Assembly: GCF_026626705.1 (NCBI RefSeq)
Contig: NZ_JAPNKC010000001.1
Location: forward strand, 7,520,001 to 7,584,000
Origin: Pyxidicoccus sp. MSG2
Lineage (GTDB): Bacteria > Myxococcota > Myxococcia > Myxococcales > Myxococcaceae
Direction of reading: 5' to 3'
Length of the DNA: 64,000 nucleotides
In this document: positions 9,453 through 19,103 of the stretch, in pieces
Position numbering within the stretch: position 1 is the stretch's first letter
Layout: each line of letters starts with the position of its first letter
Position numbers and translations under genes: made by a program
Notes under the pieces: model-generated
The model's database searches: none
Told to the model about the DNA's origin: nothing
The model's input: only the letters and a program-made list of their open reading frames with translations

Positions 9453-9484
9453 TCCCTTAGGACCTCCTGCTGGTAATCCCTTAG
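9442..9484 (+). repeat. tandem 24-bp repeat, two copies
   Basis: CCTGCTGGTAATCCCTTAG occurs at 9442-9460 and again at 9466-9484 (period 24). It follows the gene remnant and precedes the tyrosine-degradation genes. It could be a scar of slippage or recombination; no coding role is seen. Confidence 0.7.
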
Positions 9485-9596
9485 ATGGTGTGTCGGGCGA
9501 ATCGTCACGCTTGACACCCCCGGCCCCCCGGCGGAAAAGCCGGGCCACAGATGGCGGCCCTGCCGTTCCCCCCATGGGCCGCCGGGGAGCCCGGGA

Positions 9597-10577
9597 TTGA
9601 AGCTCGCGACGCTCAAGGACGGAACCCGTGACGGCCGGCTCGTCGTCATCAAGCGGGACAACACGGCCTACGCGCTGGCCACCAACGTGGCCCTGACGCT
9701 GCAAGCCGCGCTGGACGACTGGGACACGAAGGAGCCGCAGCTGCGTGCGCTGGCCGCGCAGCTCGAGGCGGGCACGGTGCAGAGCCGTCCGCTGGACGTG
9801 CGCGCCCTCCACGCCCCGCTGCCCCGCGCCTACGAGTGGATTGACGGCAGCGCCTACCTCAACCACGTCCTGCTGGTGCGCAAGGCCCGCAACGCCGAGC
9901 CGCCGCCCACGCTGAAGACGGACCCGCTCGTGTATCAGGGTGGCTCCGGCGACTTCCTCGCGCCCACCGCCGACATCCCCCTGGCCGACGAGGCGTGGGG
10001 CCTGGACTTCGAGGGAGAGGTCTGCGCCATCCTCGGCGACACGCCCCAGGGCACGAAGGCCGCCGACGCGGAGAAGCACGTCAAGCTGCTGCTGCTGGCC
10101 AACGACGTCTCCCTGCGAAACCTCATCCCCGACGAGCTGGCCAAGGGCTTCGGCTTCTTCCAGAGCAAGCCCGCCACCGCCTTCAGCCCCTTCGCGGTGA
10201 CGCCGGACGAGCTGGGCGCCGCCTGGCATGACGGCCGTATCCACCTGCGCCTGCAGTCCGTGCTCAACGGCGTGCAGGTGGGCGACACGGACGCCGGCCC
10301 GGAGATGCACTTCTCCTTCTTCGACCTCATCCAGCACCTGTGCAAGACGCGCAGCTACACCGCCGGCACCCTCCTCGGCAGCGGCACCGTGTCCAACGCG
10401 GACCGCGCGCGCGGCATCTCCTGCCTCGCCGAGCGCCGCATGATTGAGACCATTGAAGAGGGCAAGCCGAAGACGCCCTTCATGAAGCCGGGCGACACGA
10501 TTGATATCGAAATGCTCGACGCGGAAGGCAACAGCGTCTTCGGCCGCATCTCCCAGACGGTGAGGAAGGTGCCATGA
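9597..10577 (+). CDS. fahA: fumarylacetoacetate hydrolase family protein
   Basis: This 326-aa enzyme most likely hydrolyses fumarylacetoacetate to fumarate and acetoacetate, the last step of tyrosine/homogentisate catabolism. The FAH fold is recognisable from 'YLNHVLLVRKARNAEPPPTL' (N-terminal SH3-like/FAH junction), 'DIPLADEAWGLDFEGEVCAI' with the metal-binding acidic residues, 'DVSLRNLIPDELAKGFGFFQ', and 'LLGSGTVSN', the oxyanion/metal loop. The start is TTG at 9597, with GGGGAG at 9584-9589 as ribosome binding site; no ATG fits. It overlaps maleylacetoacetate isomerase by four bases (ATGA), indicating translational coupling. Assignment to FAH rather than a related acylpyruvase rests on this context. 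Confidence 0.88.
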   Translation: MKLATLKDGTRDGRLVVIKRDNTAYALATNVALTLQAALDDWDTKEPQLRALAAQLEAGTVQSRPLDVRALHAPLPRAYEWIDGSAYLNHVLLVRKARNAEPPPTLKTDPLVYQGGSGDFLAPTADIPLADEAWGLDFEGEVCAILGDTPQGTKAADAEKHVKLLLLANDVSLRNLIPDELAKGFGFFQSKPATAFSPFAVTPDELGAAWHDGRIHLRLQSVLNGVQVGDTDAGPEMHFSFFDLIQHLCKTRSYTAGTLLGSGTVSNADRARGISCLAERRMIETIEEGKPKTPFMKPGDTIDIEMLDAEGNSVFGRISQTVRKVP

Positions 10578-11233
10578 AGAGCCTGCGCCTCCACAGCTAC
10601 TGGCGCTCGTCCGCGTCGTGGCGCGTGCGCATTGGCCTGGGCCTCAAGGGGCTGAAGTACGAGTACGTGGCGGTGCACATCTTGAAGGACGGCGGGCAGC
10701 AGCACTCGGAGGCCTACCGGGCGCTCAACCCCATGCGCACCGTGCCCACGCTGGAGTGGACCGAGGACGACGGCACCGCGCGCCGGCTGTCCCAGTCGCT
10801 CCCCATCCTGGAGTACGTGGAGGCACGGCACCCCGCGCCTTCCTTCTTCCCGAAGGACCTCTACCTCCAGGCCCGGGCCCGCATGCTGGCGGAGATGGTG
10901 AACTCCGGGATTCAGCCCCTGCAGAACCTAGGCGTGCTGCAACGCATCAAGAGCGAGCTGCACGGGGACGACAAGGCCTGGGCGGCCTGGTGGAATGCGC
11001 GGGGCCTTGAAGCGTTGGAGGCGGCGGTGAAGCCCACGGCGGGCCGTTATTGTGTGGGGGACGAGGTGTCGCTGGCGGACATCTGCCTGGTGCCCCAACT
11101 CTATGGGGCGCGGCGTTTCGCGGTAGACCTGACGCCGTACCCCACGCTGCTGCGAATCGAAGCGGCGTGTAACGAGCTTGCCGCCTTCCAGGCGGCCCAC
11201 CCGGACCGGCAGCCCGACGCGGCACCGGCCTGA
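10574..11233 (+). CDS. maiA: maleylacetoacetate isomerase
   Basis: A 219-aa zeta-class glutathione S-transferase. The N-terminal thioredoxin-like domain carries the zeta signature 'SYWRSSASWRVRIGLGLKGL' (SSxxxRVR with catalytic Ser/Cys region) and 'NPMRTVPTLE', and 'LSQSLPILEYVE' binds glutathione. The C-terminal helical domain contains 'YCVGDEVSLADICLVPQLYG', the conserved GST hydrophobic-capping motif. The enzyme isomerises maleylacetoacetate to fumarylacetoacetate, the substrate of the FAH enzyme encoded immediately upstream and overlapping by four bases. It sits 29 bp before the HPPD gene in an apparent three-gene operon. Confidence 0.93.
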   Translation: MKSLRLHSYWRSSASWRVRIGLGLKGLKYEYVAVHILKDGGQQHSEAYRALNPMRTVPTLEWTEDDGTARRLSQSLPILEYVEARHPAPSFFPKDLYLQARARMLAEMVNSGIQPLQNLGVLQRIKSELHGDDKAWAAWWNARGLEALEAAVKPTAGRYCVGDEVSLADICLVPQLYGARRFAVDLTPYPTLLRIEAACNELAAFQAAHPDRQPDAAPA

Positions 11234-11262
11234 CACCCGCGGCACCGTGAAGGAGTCACGAC

Positions 11263-12426
11263 ATGGCCAGACCGGAATCCCTGGGCATCAAGACGCTGGA
11301 GAGCGTCCACTGGTACGTGCATGACCTGGAGCGGAGCCGCAACTTCTACACGAAGGGGTTGGACTTCGCGGAGCTGGGCGTGTCGTCGCCGGAGTTGGAC
11401 ACGAAGGGCCGGCAGAAGTCGGCGGTGTTCCAGGCGGGCGACGTCGTCCTGATGGTGAGCCAGCCGGTGGGTGAGGGTGGCCGCGCCGCCCGCTGGCTGC
11501 GCAAGCACCCGGACGGGGTGGGAACCCTCAACTTCGAGGTGGAGGACGCGGAGAAGGCCTTCCGCCTGCTGGACCAGCGGGGGGCCACCTTCATCACCGA
11601 CATCGTGCGCGCCACCGACGCGCGCGGCGGGAAGCTGGCGATGTTCTCCATCACCACGCCCTTCGGTGACACCACCTTCCGCTTCGTCCAGCGCGACGGC
11701 TACAGCGACCTGTACCCGGGCTACATCCGCCACGCGACGCCGCAGGGCGGGAAGAACAAGTACGGCTTCGGCCGCATCGACCACGTCACGTCGAACTTCC
11801 AGACGATGCGCCCCATGCTCCTGTGGATGGAGCACGTGATGGGCTTCGAGAAGTTCTGGCACATCGAGTTCCACACCGAGGACGTGGCCGCGAAGGAGAA
11901 GCGCGCGCACGGCAGCGGCCTGAAGTCCGAGGTGGTGTGGGACCCGAGGAGCGGCGTGAAGTTCGCCAACAACGAGCCCTACCGGCCCTTCTTCAAGTCC
12001 TCGCAAATCAACATCTTCAACGAGGACCACCGGGGCGACGGCGTGCAGCACCTGGCGCTCACCGTGAAGGACATCCTCACCTCGGTGAAGGACATGCGGC
12101 GGGGCGCGGGCATCGAGTTCATGCCCACCCCGGGCACGTACTACGACGCGCTGCCCGAGCGCATCCAGAAGCTGGGCATCAAGAAGATCGACGAGGACAT
12201 CCAGACGCTGAGGGACCTCGAAATCCTCATCGACGGGGACAAGGAGCACAGCTACCTGCTCCAGATTTTCATGAAGGACGCGGCCAGCCTCTACAAGGAG
12301 CCGTCGGCGGGCCCGTTCTTCTACGAAATCATCCAGCGCAAGGGAGACCAGGGCTTCGGCGGCGGCAACTTCCGGGCGCTGTTCGAGAGCATCGAGCGCC
12401 AGCAGCAGTCCGAGGGGCGCATCTAG
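11263..12426 (+). CDS. hppD: 4-hydroxyphenylpyruvate dioxygenase
   Basis: The 387-aa product converts 4-hydroxyphenylpyruvate to homogentisate using Fe(II) and O2. It has two glyoxalase/VOC-type domains. The Fe ligands are visible: His174 (in 'GRIDHVTSN'), His263 ('GVQHLAL') and Glu355 ('FFYEIIQR'). Further family signatures are 'GIEFMPTPGTYYDALPER' and 'KEHSYLLQIFMKDA', and 'GFGGGNFRALFESIE' closes the active site. Length matches bacterial and animal HPPDs. A ribosome site AAGGAG (11249-11254) precedes ATG 11263. It is the third gene of the tyrosine-degradation operon; homogentisate dioxygenase, needed between this step and MaiA, is not in the window. Confidence 0.95.
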   Translation: MARPESLGIKTLESVHWYVHDLERSRNFYTKGLDFAELGVSSPELDTKGRQKSAVFQAGDVVLMVSQPVGEGGRAARWLRKHPDGVGTLNFEVEDAEKAFRLLDQRGATFITDIVRATDARGGKLAMFSITTPFGDTTFRFVQRDGYSDLYPGYIRHATPQGGKNKYGFGRIDHVTSNFQTMRPMLLWMEHVMGFEKFWHIEFHTEDVAAKEKRAHGSGLKSEVVWDPRSGVKFANNEPYRPFFKSSQINIFNEDHRGDGVQHLALTVKDILTSVKDMRRGAGIEFMPTPGTYYDALPERIQKLGIKKIDEDIQTLRDLEILIDGDKEHSYLLQIFMKDAASLYKEPSAGPFFYEIIQRKGDQGFGGGNFRALFESIERQQQSEGRI

Positions 12427-12478
12427 CGTCGCCGCGACGTTGCACTCACGCGGGCCCGTGCCGGGTAGGGTACGGGCC

Positions 12479-13744
<1,266 letters not shown>

Positions 13745-13750
13745 CGCGAG

Positions 13751-14563
13751 TCACCGCGCGTACGCGGCGCGCTTCCTCCGGGCGGCGGAGATGGCCAACC
13801 CCAGCACCGCCAGCGGCACGCCGATGACCACCGGCCACAGCCACAGCGGCTCGCCGCCGTGCACCACCGCGCGGAACTCGCGTCCCTCCGAGGACACGTC
13901 CACCAGCTCCGCGAGGGGCACCTTCCACTCCACGGTGTCCTTCTTCTCGTTCACCGTACCGTTCGTCTCGCCGATGCCCGGCCCGTGGACGCGCACGGTG
14001 ATGTGGTTGTTCGCGAAGAGGGCCTTCGCCATCCCCTTCGCGATTTCCTTCGCCGCCAGCTCGGCCGCGTCTTCGCGGTCCTTCACGGGCGCCGCGGCCT
14101 TGTCCGGGACGAAGCGCTGGGTGAAGAGGTAGTCGCCACCGTTGCGCTCGATGCGGAAGTCCCAGTTGCCCGCGCTGCCCTTGCTCTCGCGGGCCACGTC
14201 GTCCGCGAGCTGCCGGTACAGCTCCGGCAGCTTCGTCGCGTCGTGCACCGTCAGGTCCTGCACGAGGTGGACCTTGTCGCCCTCCTCGTAGGTCCGCTGC
14301 TCCAGCTTCTGGACGTTGGGGTCCTTGCCCACCTTCTCCCGGGCGGACTCCTGCTTCTCGCGGACCTGGTCCAGAAGGCTCTTGCCGCCCCCCGCTTCCC
14401 CGAGCGCCATCAACCCCTTGGGAATGGCGAGGTCCAGCACCACGCGCGCGGAGCCGTCCGGGTTGATCCACACCTCCTGCACGAGGTCGAAGCAGCCGGT
14501 CAGCGTGAGCAGCACCAGCGTGGCGAGCAGCCACGGCGGGCGGGGCGTGGAGCGCGGGGCCAT
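13751..14563 (-). CDS. membrane-anchored lipoprotein, LppM-like, unknown function
   Basis: The 270-aa product has a signal peptide with lipobox LTGC (Cys ~23), a soluble domain, and a C-terminal transmembrane helix ('WLWPVVIGVPLAVLGLAIS') followed by RRKR, a cytoplasmic anchor. The region after the lipobox, 'FDLVQEVWINPDGSARVVLD', and the near-C-terminal strand resemble the LppM/DUF3153 family of proteins with one lipid and one helix anchor. Function is unknown. The gene lies 78 bp downstream of ygfZ on the same strand and could be co-transcribed. Confidence 0.6.
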   Translation of the reverse strand: MAPRSTPRPPWLLATLVLLTLTGCFDLVQEVWINPDGSARVVLDLAIPKGLMALGEAGGGKSLLDQVREKQESAREKVGKDPNVQKLEQRTYEEGDKVHLVQDLTVHDATKLPELYRQLADDVARESKGSAGNWDFRIERNGGDYLFTQRFVPDKAAAPVKDREDAAELAAKEIAKGMAKALFANNHITVRVHGPGIGETNGTVNEKKDTVEWKVPLAELVDVSSEGREFRAVVHGGEPLWLWPVVIGVPLAVLGLAISAARRKRAAYAR

Positions 14564-14641
14564 GAAGTCCGTTCCATTCTCGCGCCGGCACGGCCCGGCG
14601 ACAGCGCCCTACTGTGCCCGAAGGGACGCGCCCCGCGCCAC

Positions 14642-15715
14642 TCAGGCCGGAGTGAAGGGCAGGGCGGCCACCTTCGCGGTGGCGGGGCCCTCCGCCAGCG
14701 TCAGCTCCGTGCCCGGCTCCAGCGAGTCGCGGTGCACGTAGCCCAGCGCCACCCGCTGGCCCTTCACCGGCGAGCGCACCACGCTGGTGAGCCAGCCCAC
14801 CTTCTTCTCCCCGCGCCGCAGCTCCGTGCCCGGCGCCACGTCCGCGTCACCCAGCAGCAGGCCCGTCAGCTTCCGGTTCATGTGTCCGCGGAAGGTGGCG
14901 CGGGCGATGACCTCCTGCCCGATGTAGCAACCCTTGTTGTAGGAGATGGCGCTCGCGAGGTTCGCCTCCAGGGGAATGGTGGTGTCCACCATGTCCTGCC
15001 CGTACCGGGGCACGCCGGCCTCCACGCGCAGCAACTCCAGCACCTCGAAGCCCAGGGGCTTCAGCCCCTGCGCGGCGCCGGCCTCCGTCAGGGCCCGCCA
15101 CACCGGCTCCAGTCCGGCGCGCGGCACCCACACGTCCACGCCATGGGGCTCCACCGCCGTGTTGCCCACGAGGACGACTTCCTGCCCGGCGAGCGAGGCC
15201 GCCCGGGTGGCATGGTGGGCGAGCACCTCGAAGGGGCCGCCCAGGGCGGCGGCCAGCACCCCGGCCGAGCGGGGGCCGAGCAGCCGGAGGAGGCCATGCT
15301 CGCCCGTCGCCTCATGCAGCTCGGCATCCTCGGAGATGAGGTATTTGTCCAGGAACTCCCGGACCTTGGTGCCGGTGCCGGGCTCCAGCTCCAGCAGCAG
15401 GTCCGCCTCCCGCTTGAGGATGCGGGCGTCCGCCACCATGGCCCCCTTGGCGTTCACCATGGCGGCGTAGGCCGCCGAGCCCACGGGCAGGTTCTTCACC
15501 TCCTGGGTGACCATGCCATGGAGGAAGGAGGCGCGGTCCTCCCCCGTTATCCGGAGGATTTCGCGGTAGGAGGCGTCGTGGAGGGCGACGGCCTCGTGTG
15601 CCGCCCGGTACTCTCCCTCCCCGTCCCCATAACCGGCCACGGCCTCACGGCCGCCCACGTCCATGAAGCGGGCGCCCGTCGCCTCGTGAAGAAAATGCAG
15701 AGACAGCGGTTCCAT
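14642..15715 (-). CDS. ygfZ: folate-binding YgfZ/GcvT-like protein
   Basis: This 357-aa protein is a YgfZ family member, related to the glycine-cleavage T protein, with a role in Fe-S cluster enzyme maintenance and tRNA modification in E. coli. The diagnostic motif K-G-C-Y-x-G-Q-E is present as 'YNKGCYIGQEVIARATFRGH' near residue 268, including the redox-sensitive Cys. The GcvT-type beginning 'VALHDASYREILRITGEDRA' and the folate-binding 'AYAAMVNAKGAMVADARI' are also visible. It diverges from the cupin gene with only 38 bp between starts, so the two promoters must overlap. Confidence 0.9.
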   Translation of the reverse strand: MEPLSLHFLHEATGARFMDVGGREAVAGYGDGEGEYRAAHEAVALHDASYREILRITGEDRASFLHGMVTQEVKNLPVGSAAYAAMVNAKGAMVADARILKREADLLLELEPGTGTKVREFLDKYLISEDAELHEATGEHGLLRLLGPRSAGVLAAALGGPFEVLAHHATRAASLAGQEVVLVGNTAVEPHGVDVWVPRAGLEPVWRALTEAGAAQGLKPLGFEVLELLRVEAGVPRYGQDMVDTTIPLEANLASAISYNKGCYIGQEVIARATFRGHMNRKLTGLLLGDADVAPGTELRRGEKKVGWLTSVVRSPVKGQRVALGYVHRDSLEPGTELTLAEGPATAKVAALPFTPA

Positions 15716-15753
15716 GTCCGTCGCTATATAGAGGCGAAGGAGCGAATGCCACG

Positions 15754-16080
15754 ATGGATGTGAAGCACCTGTCCACCTTCCAGGGTTTCTCCCCGGAGAA
15801 GCTCCAGAAGCACAACCTCTTCCAGTCCGGGCGCTTCTTCCTCGACGTCTACTGCGTCGCGCCCGGGCAGGCCCAGAAGCCGCACCGCCATGCCACGTCC
15901 GACAAGGTGTACGTCGTGCTGGAAGGGCGCTGCCGCTTCCGCGTCGGCGCCGAGGAGGAAGTGCATGGCCCCGGCGCCTCCATCTTCGCCCCCGCGGGCT
16001 CCGAGCACGGCGTCGTCAATGACGGCCCGGAACCCGCCCGACTCCTCGTCCTGATGACCCCGCCCCCGGAGCACGCATGA
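15754..16080 (+). CDS. small cupin-fold protein
   Basis: A 108-aa single-domain cupin. The first cupin motif is 'PHRHATSDKVYVVLEGRC' (H-x-H then a downstream Glu/Gly turn), and the second is 'PAGSEHGVVNDGPEP', so the metal-binding histidines are retained. Such small cupins are isomerases, dioxygenases or ligand-binding domains, and nothing here narrows it. Its stop overlaps the start of the VKOR-DsbA gene (ATGA at 16077-16080), so the two are translated together and the cupin may share an envelope or redox role (inference). Confidence 0.75.
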   Translation: MDVKHLSTFQGFSPEKLQKHNLFQSGRFFLDVYCVAPGQAQKPHRHATSDKVYVVLEGRCRFRVGAEEEVHGPGASIFAPAGSEHGVVNDGPEPARLLVLMTPPPEHA

Positions 16081-17480
16081 GCCCGAAGTCCTCCTCCAAG
16101 GCCCCCTCTCCCACGGCTCCCGTCCGCGGCGCACTGGCGTTGCTGGTGCTGGGCCTCGCCGAGAGCGGGCTCGCCATCTTCCAGTGGATGCAGCTCGTCA
16201 CCCTGCGTGGGGGTGGCCCCACCGTGTGCGGCATCTCCGAGACGGTGAACTGCGAGACGGTGTGGAACTCGCCCTTCGCCAGCCGTGTCCACGAAATGCT
16301 CGGCATCCCCGTCGCCGGCCTGGGCCTGGTGTGGGGCCTGGTCGCGGTGGGCCTGTCCGCGCTGTACCTCGCGTGGGCTCGCGCGGGCCGCTCCGTGCGC
16401 CCCGCCGCCAATGGCCTGAGGCTGGTGGCGCTCGCGGGCGCGGTGTCCGTGCTCGTCTTCGGCCTGGCCAGCTTCAGCTCGGGCGCGGTGTGCCCGACGT
16501 GCCTGGGCACCTACGTGCTGGTGCTGGCCTTCGCGGGCGTGGCCTGGCGCGGGCTGCCGGGCCCGGTGGCGCCGGCGTCCGGCGAGTGGGGCTCCACGCT
16601 GCAGTGGACGGTGGGCATCACCGTCGCGGCCTTCCTCGCGCTGCTGCTCCCCGGGCGCGCCACGCCGAAGGCCAGCGACAACATCAGCGCGCTGCTGCCG
16701 CCGCCGCCGCCCGTCTCCAGCCAGGGCAGCCAGGGCTCGGGGCAGGCCAGCACGCCGCCCGCGTCGCTGGAGGAGTTCCTCGGCAGCCTGAGCGCGGACC
16801 AGAAGCAGTTCATCGCGGACGGGCTCGCGCAGTACCGCGCCAGCCAGCCGCTGCCCGCCGTGGCCCCCGCGCGCAAGCTCTACGGGCCTCCGGACGCGCC
16901 GGTGAAGATTGTCGAGTGGACGGACAGCAAGTGCCCCCACTGCAAGGCGCTGGTGGAGGAGCTGTCCGTGCTGAAGAAGCGCGTGCCCGAGGGGAAGATG
17001 TCGCTGGAGGCCCGCCAGTTCCCGCTGGACGGCGCGTGCAACCCGGCCATTCCGCGCCGCGGCCCGGATGCGCCCAGCGTGCGCTGCAGCGCGGCCCGGG
17101 CCCAAATCTGTCTGGAGGGCGCGCCGGACTACTGGGAGCTGCGCGAGAAGCTCTTCGCCGCGCAGGCCTTCCTCGACACGGAGCGGGTGCTGGAGATTGC
17201 CTCCTCCGGCTCGGTGTCCCGCATGCAGTTGGACGCGTGCATGTCGAGCCCGTCGACGGCGGCGAAGCTCCAGGAGGACTCCACCTACGCGATGAAGCAC
17301 CACATCAGCGGCACGCCGCTGGTGGTGGTCAACGGCCGCCAGGCGCCGCCGTCCGCGCCGCTGCTCTACGCGCTGGTGATGGCGGGCGGCAACCCGAGCG
17401 CCCCCGCCTTCAGCGTGCTGCCGCCGCCGCGCCCCGTGCCGGCCGGGGGGCATGACGACCACGCGGGCCACAACCACTGA
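16077..17480 (+). CDS. VKOR-DsbA fusion for disulfide bond formation
   Basis: A 467-aa membrane protein joining a vitamin K epoxide reductase domain to a thioredoxin-fold oxidase. The VKOR part (~20-195) has four to five membrane helices, the periplasmic Cys51/Cys59 pair and the quinone-side redox motif C-P-T-C (139-142). A Pro/Gln/Ser-rich linker (~205-230) leads to a DsbA-like domain with C-P-H-C (286-289) in 'VEWTDSKCPHCKALVEEL' and a cis-Pro loop 'ISGTPLVVVNG'. The tail GGHDDHAGHNH is His-rich and could bind metal. VKOR replaces DsbB in many Deltaproteobacteria, so this one polypeptide can carry electrons from substrate thiols to quinone. It is followed after 11 bp by the SUI1-like gene. 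Confidence 0.9.
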   Translation: MSPKSSSKAPSPTAPVRGALALLVLGLAESGLAIFQWMQLVTLRGGGPTVCGISETVNCETVWNSPFASRVHEMLGIPVAGLGLVWGLVAVGLSALYLAWARAGRSVRPAANGLRLVALAGAVSVLVFGLASFSSGAVCPTCLGTYVLVLAFAGVAWRGLPGPVAPASGEWGSTLQWTVGITVAAFLALLLPGRATPKASDNISALLPPPPPVSSQGSQGSGQASTPPASLEEFLGSLSADQKQFIADGLAQYRASQPLPAVAPARKLYGPPDAPVKIVEWTDSKCPHCKALVEELSVLKKRVPEGKMSLEARQFPLDGACNPAIPRRGPDAPSVRCSAARAQICLEGAPDYWELREKLFAAQAFLDTERVLEIASSGSVSRMQLDACMSSPSTAAKLQEDSTYAMKHHISGTPLVVVNGRQAPPSAPLLYALVMAGGNPSAPAFSVLPPPRPVPAGGHDDHAGHNH

Positions 17481-17491
17481 CGAGCCACGCC

Positions 17492-17881
17492 ATGGGCAAG
17501 CGCGACAAGAAGGCCGAGGCGCCCGCCGCCCCGGCCGCCCCGTTCAACAACCCGTTCGCCGCGCTGTCCTCCAAGCGCGAGGAACTGCCCCAGGCGCCCG
17601 CCGCGCCCGTGAAGCCTCCGCCCGCGAAGCCCGAGCCGAAGGGCCCCGCGCGCGCCGTGGTGCGCATGGAGCGCAAGGGCCGTGGCGGCAAGGAAGTCAC
17701 GGTGGTGGAGCACCTGGAGCTGCCCGCGCCCCAGCGCGAGGTGTGGCTCAAGGCGCTGAAGAACTCGCTGGGCTGCGGGGGCGTGGTGGAGGATGACGCC
17801 CTCGTGCTCCAGGGCGACCAGCGCGAGCGGCTGCCGGCACTGCTGGAGGCGCGCGGCGTGCGCAAGGTGACGGTGGGCTGA
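17492..17881 (+). CDS. SUI1/eIF1-family translation factor (YciH-like)
   Basis: A 129-aa protein with a disordered Lys/Ala/Pro-rich N-terminal half (residues 1-60) and a C-terminal SUI1 fold: 'VRMERKGRGGKEVTVVEHL' followed by 'LKNSLGCGGVVEDDALVLQG' and 'LLEARGVRKVTVG'. The pattern K-x-L-K-x(4)-G-C-G-G is the signature shared by eukaryotic eIF1 and bacterial YciH. In bacteria YciH influences start-site fidelity and stress translation; the role here is inferred. It starts 11 bp after the VKOR-DsbA gene, so it probably shares that transcript. A hairpin terminator follows the stop. Confidence 0.85.
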   Translation: MGKRDKKAEAPAAPAAPFNNPFAALSSKREELPQAPAAPVKPPPAKPEPKGPARAVVRMERKGRGGKEVTVVEHLELPAPQREVWLKALKNSLGCGGVVEDDALVLQGDQRERLPALLEARGVRKVTVG

Positions 17882-17888
17882 AACGCAG

Positions 17889-17921
17889 CGGGCCCGGGCC
17901 GCTCGCAGCGCCCCGGGCCCG
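17889..17921. terminator. hairpin between convergent genes
   Basis: A perfect 10-bp inverted repeat, CGGGCCCGGG (17889-17898) and CCCGGGCCCG (17912-17921) with a 13-base loop, lies between the SUI1-like gene and the convergent isocitrate dehydrogenase gene. It lacks a clear T-tract but can serve both directions. Confidence 0.65.
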
Positions 17922-17944
17922 TGTGTGCGACGTCGCCGTGCTGG

Positions 17945-18949
17945 CTACAGCGCGGCGATGATGGCGTCGGTGAACTCGCGGGTGGTGGCGCCGCCACCGA
18001 GGTCGCCGGTGCGCACCGTGCCGCCGCTGTACACCTTGTGGATGGCGTTCTCCATGCGGCGGGCCGCCTCCCGCATGTCGAGCCAGTCCAGCATCATCAC
18101 CGCGGACATCATCAGCGCGGTGGGGTTGGCAATGCCCTTGCCCGCGATGTCCGGGGCGGTGCCGTGCACGGCCTCGAAGACGGCGGTGCGCTCGCCGATG
18201 TTGGCGCCGGGCACCACGCCCAGGCCGCCCACCAGGCCCGCGCACAAGTCACTGACGATGTCGCCGTAGAGGTTCTCCGTCACCAGCATGTCGAAGCGCG
18301 TCGGGTCCTTGACGAGCTGCATGCAGAGGTTGTCGACGATGACCTCCTCGTAGGTGATGTCGGAGTACTCGCGGCCCACCTTGCGGCAGCAGTCCAGGAA
18401 GAGGCCATCCGACAGCTTCATGATGTTGGCCTTGTGGACGGCCGACACCTTCTTGCGCCCGTGCCGCTTCGCGTACTCGAAGGCGAAGCGGGCGATGCGG
18501 GTGGACGCCTTCTCGGTGATGATTTTGAGGGACTCCACCACGCCCGGGACGATGATGTGCTCCAGGCCGGCGTAGAGGTCCTCGGTATTCTCACGCACGA
18601 CGATGAGGTCCACGTTGTCGTAGCGCGTCTTCACGCTGGGCACGCTCTTCACGGGCCGCAGCGACGAGTACAGGTCCAGCCGCTTGCGCAGGCCGACGTT
18701 GGCCGACGGGAGGCCGCCGCCCACCACGGTGCCGGTGGGGCCCTTGAGCGCGACGCCGCTGCGCAGCACCGCCTCCACCGTCTCGTGGGGAAGGTTGGTG
18801 CCGTACTTGGCCACCACCTCGGTGCCGGCGTCCTTGTGCTCGAACTCGAGAGGCACCTTGAGCGCCTCGAGGACGCGCACGGTGGCCGCCATCACCTCGG
18901 GGCCGATGCCATCGCCATTGATGATCGTGACAGTACGGGTGTTCGCCAT
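17945..18949 (-). CDS. NAD-type isocitrate dehydrogenase
   Basis: The 334-aa product belongs to the isocitrate/isopropylmalate dehydrogenase superfamily. The substrate and metal sites are visible: 'VVRENTEDLYAGLEH' (the Arg-Glu-Asn-Thr-Glu of isocitrate enzymes), 'KANIMKLSDGLF' (catalytic Lys), and 'ENLYGDIVSDLCAGLVGGLG' (metal-binding Asp). 'EAVHGTAPDIAGKGIANPTA' is the cofactor region. The RENTE sequence points to the short NAD-dependent, mitochondrial-like isocitrate dehydrogenase rather than LeuB. ATG 18949 (MANTRTVTIINGDGIG) fits the family N-terminus; the frame upstream lacks similarity. Its likely role is the oxidative TCA step producing NADH. Confidence 0.88.
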   Translation of the reverse strand: MANTRTVTIINGDGIGPEVMAATVRVLEALKVPLEFEHKDAGTEVVAKYGTNLPHETVEAVLRSGVALKGPTGTVVGGGLPSANVGLRKRLDLYSSLRPVKSVPSVKTRYDNVDLIVVRENTEDLYAGLEHIIVPGVVESLKIITEKASTRIARFAFEYAKRHGRKKVSAVHKANIMKLSDGLFLDCCRKVGREYSDITYEEVIVDNLCMQLVKDPTRFDMLVTENLYGDIVSDLCAGLVGGLGVVPGANIGERTAVFEAVHGTAPDIAGKGIANPTALMMSAVMMLDWLDMREAARRMENAIHKVYSGGTVRTGDLGGGATTREFTDAIIAAL

Positions 18950-19103
18950 GGGTGCGGATTCACAGCACAAAACCCCAGGGCCCGAAAGGACGAAAACAGC
19001 CGCGTTTCAGCGGCGGGCATGGCGGCCATGAGTCCGGAAGGCCCGGGGGACGGGGGACGCCCGGCCCCTCTCCGGACGGGTGGGCCGGCCCCGGTGCCGC
19101 CGC

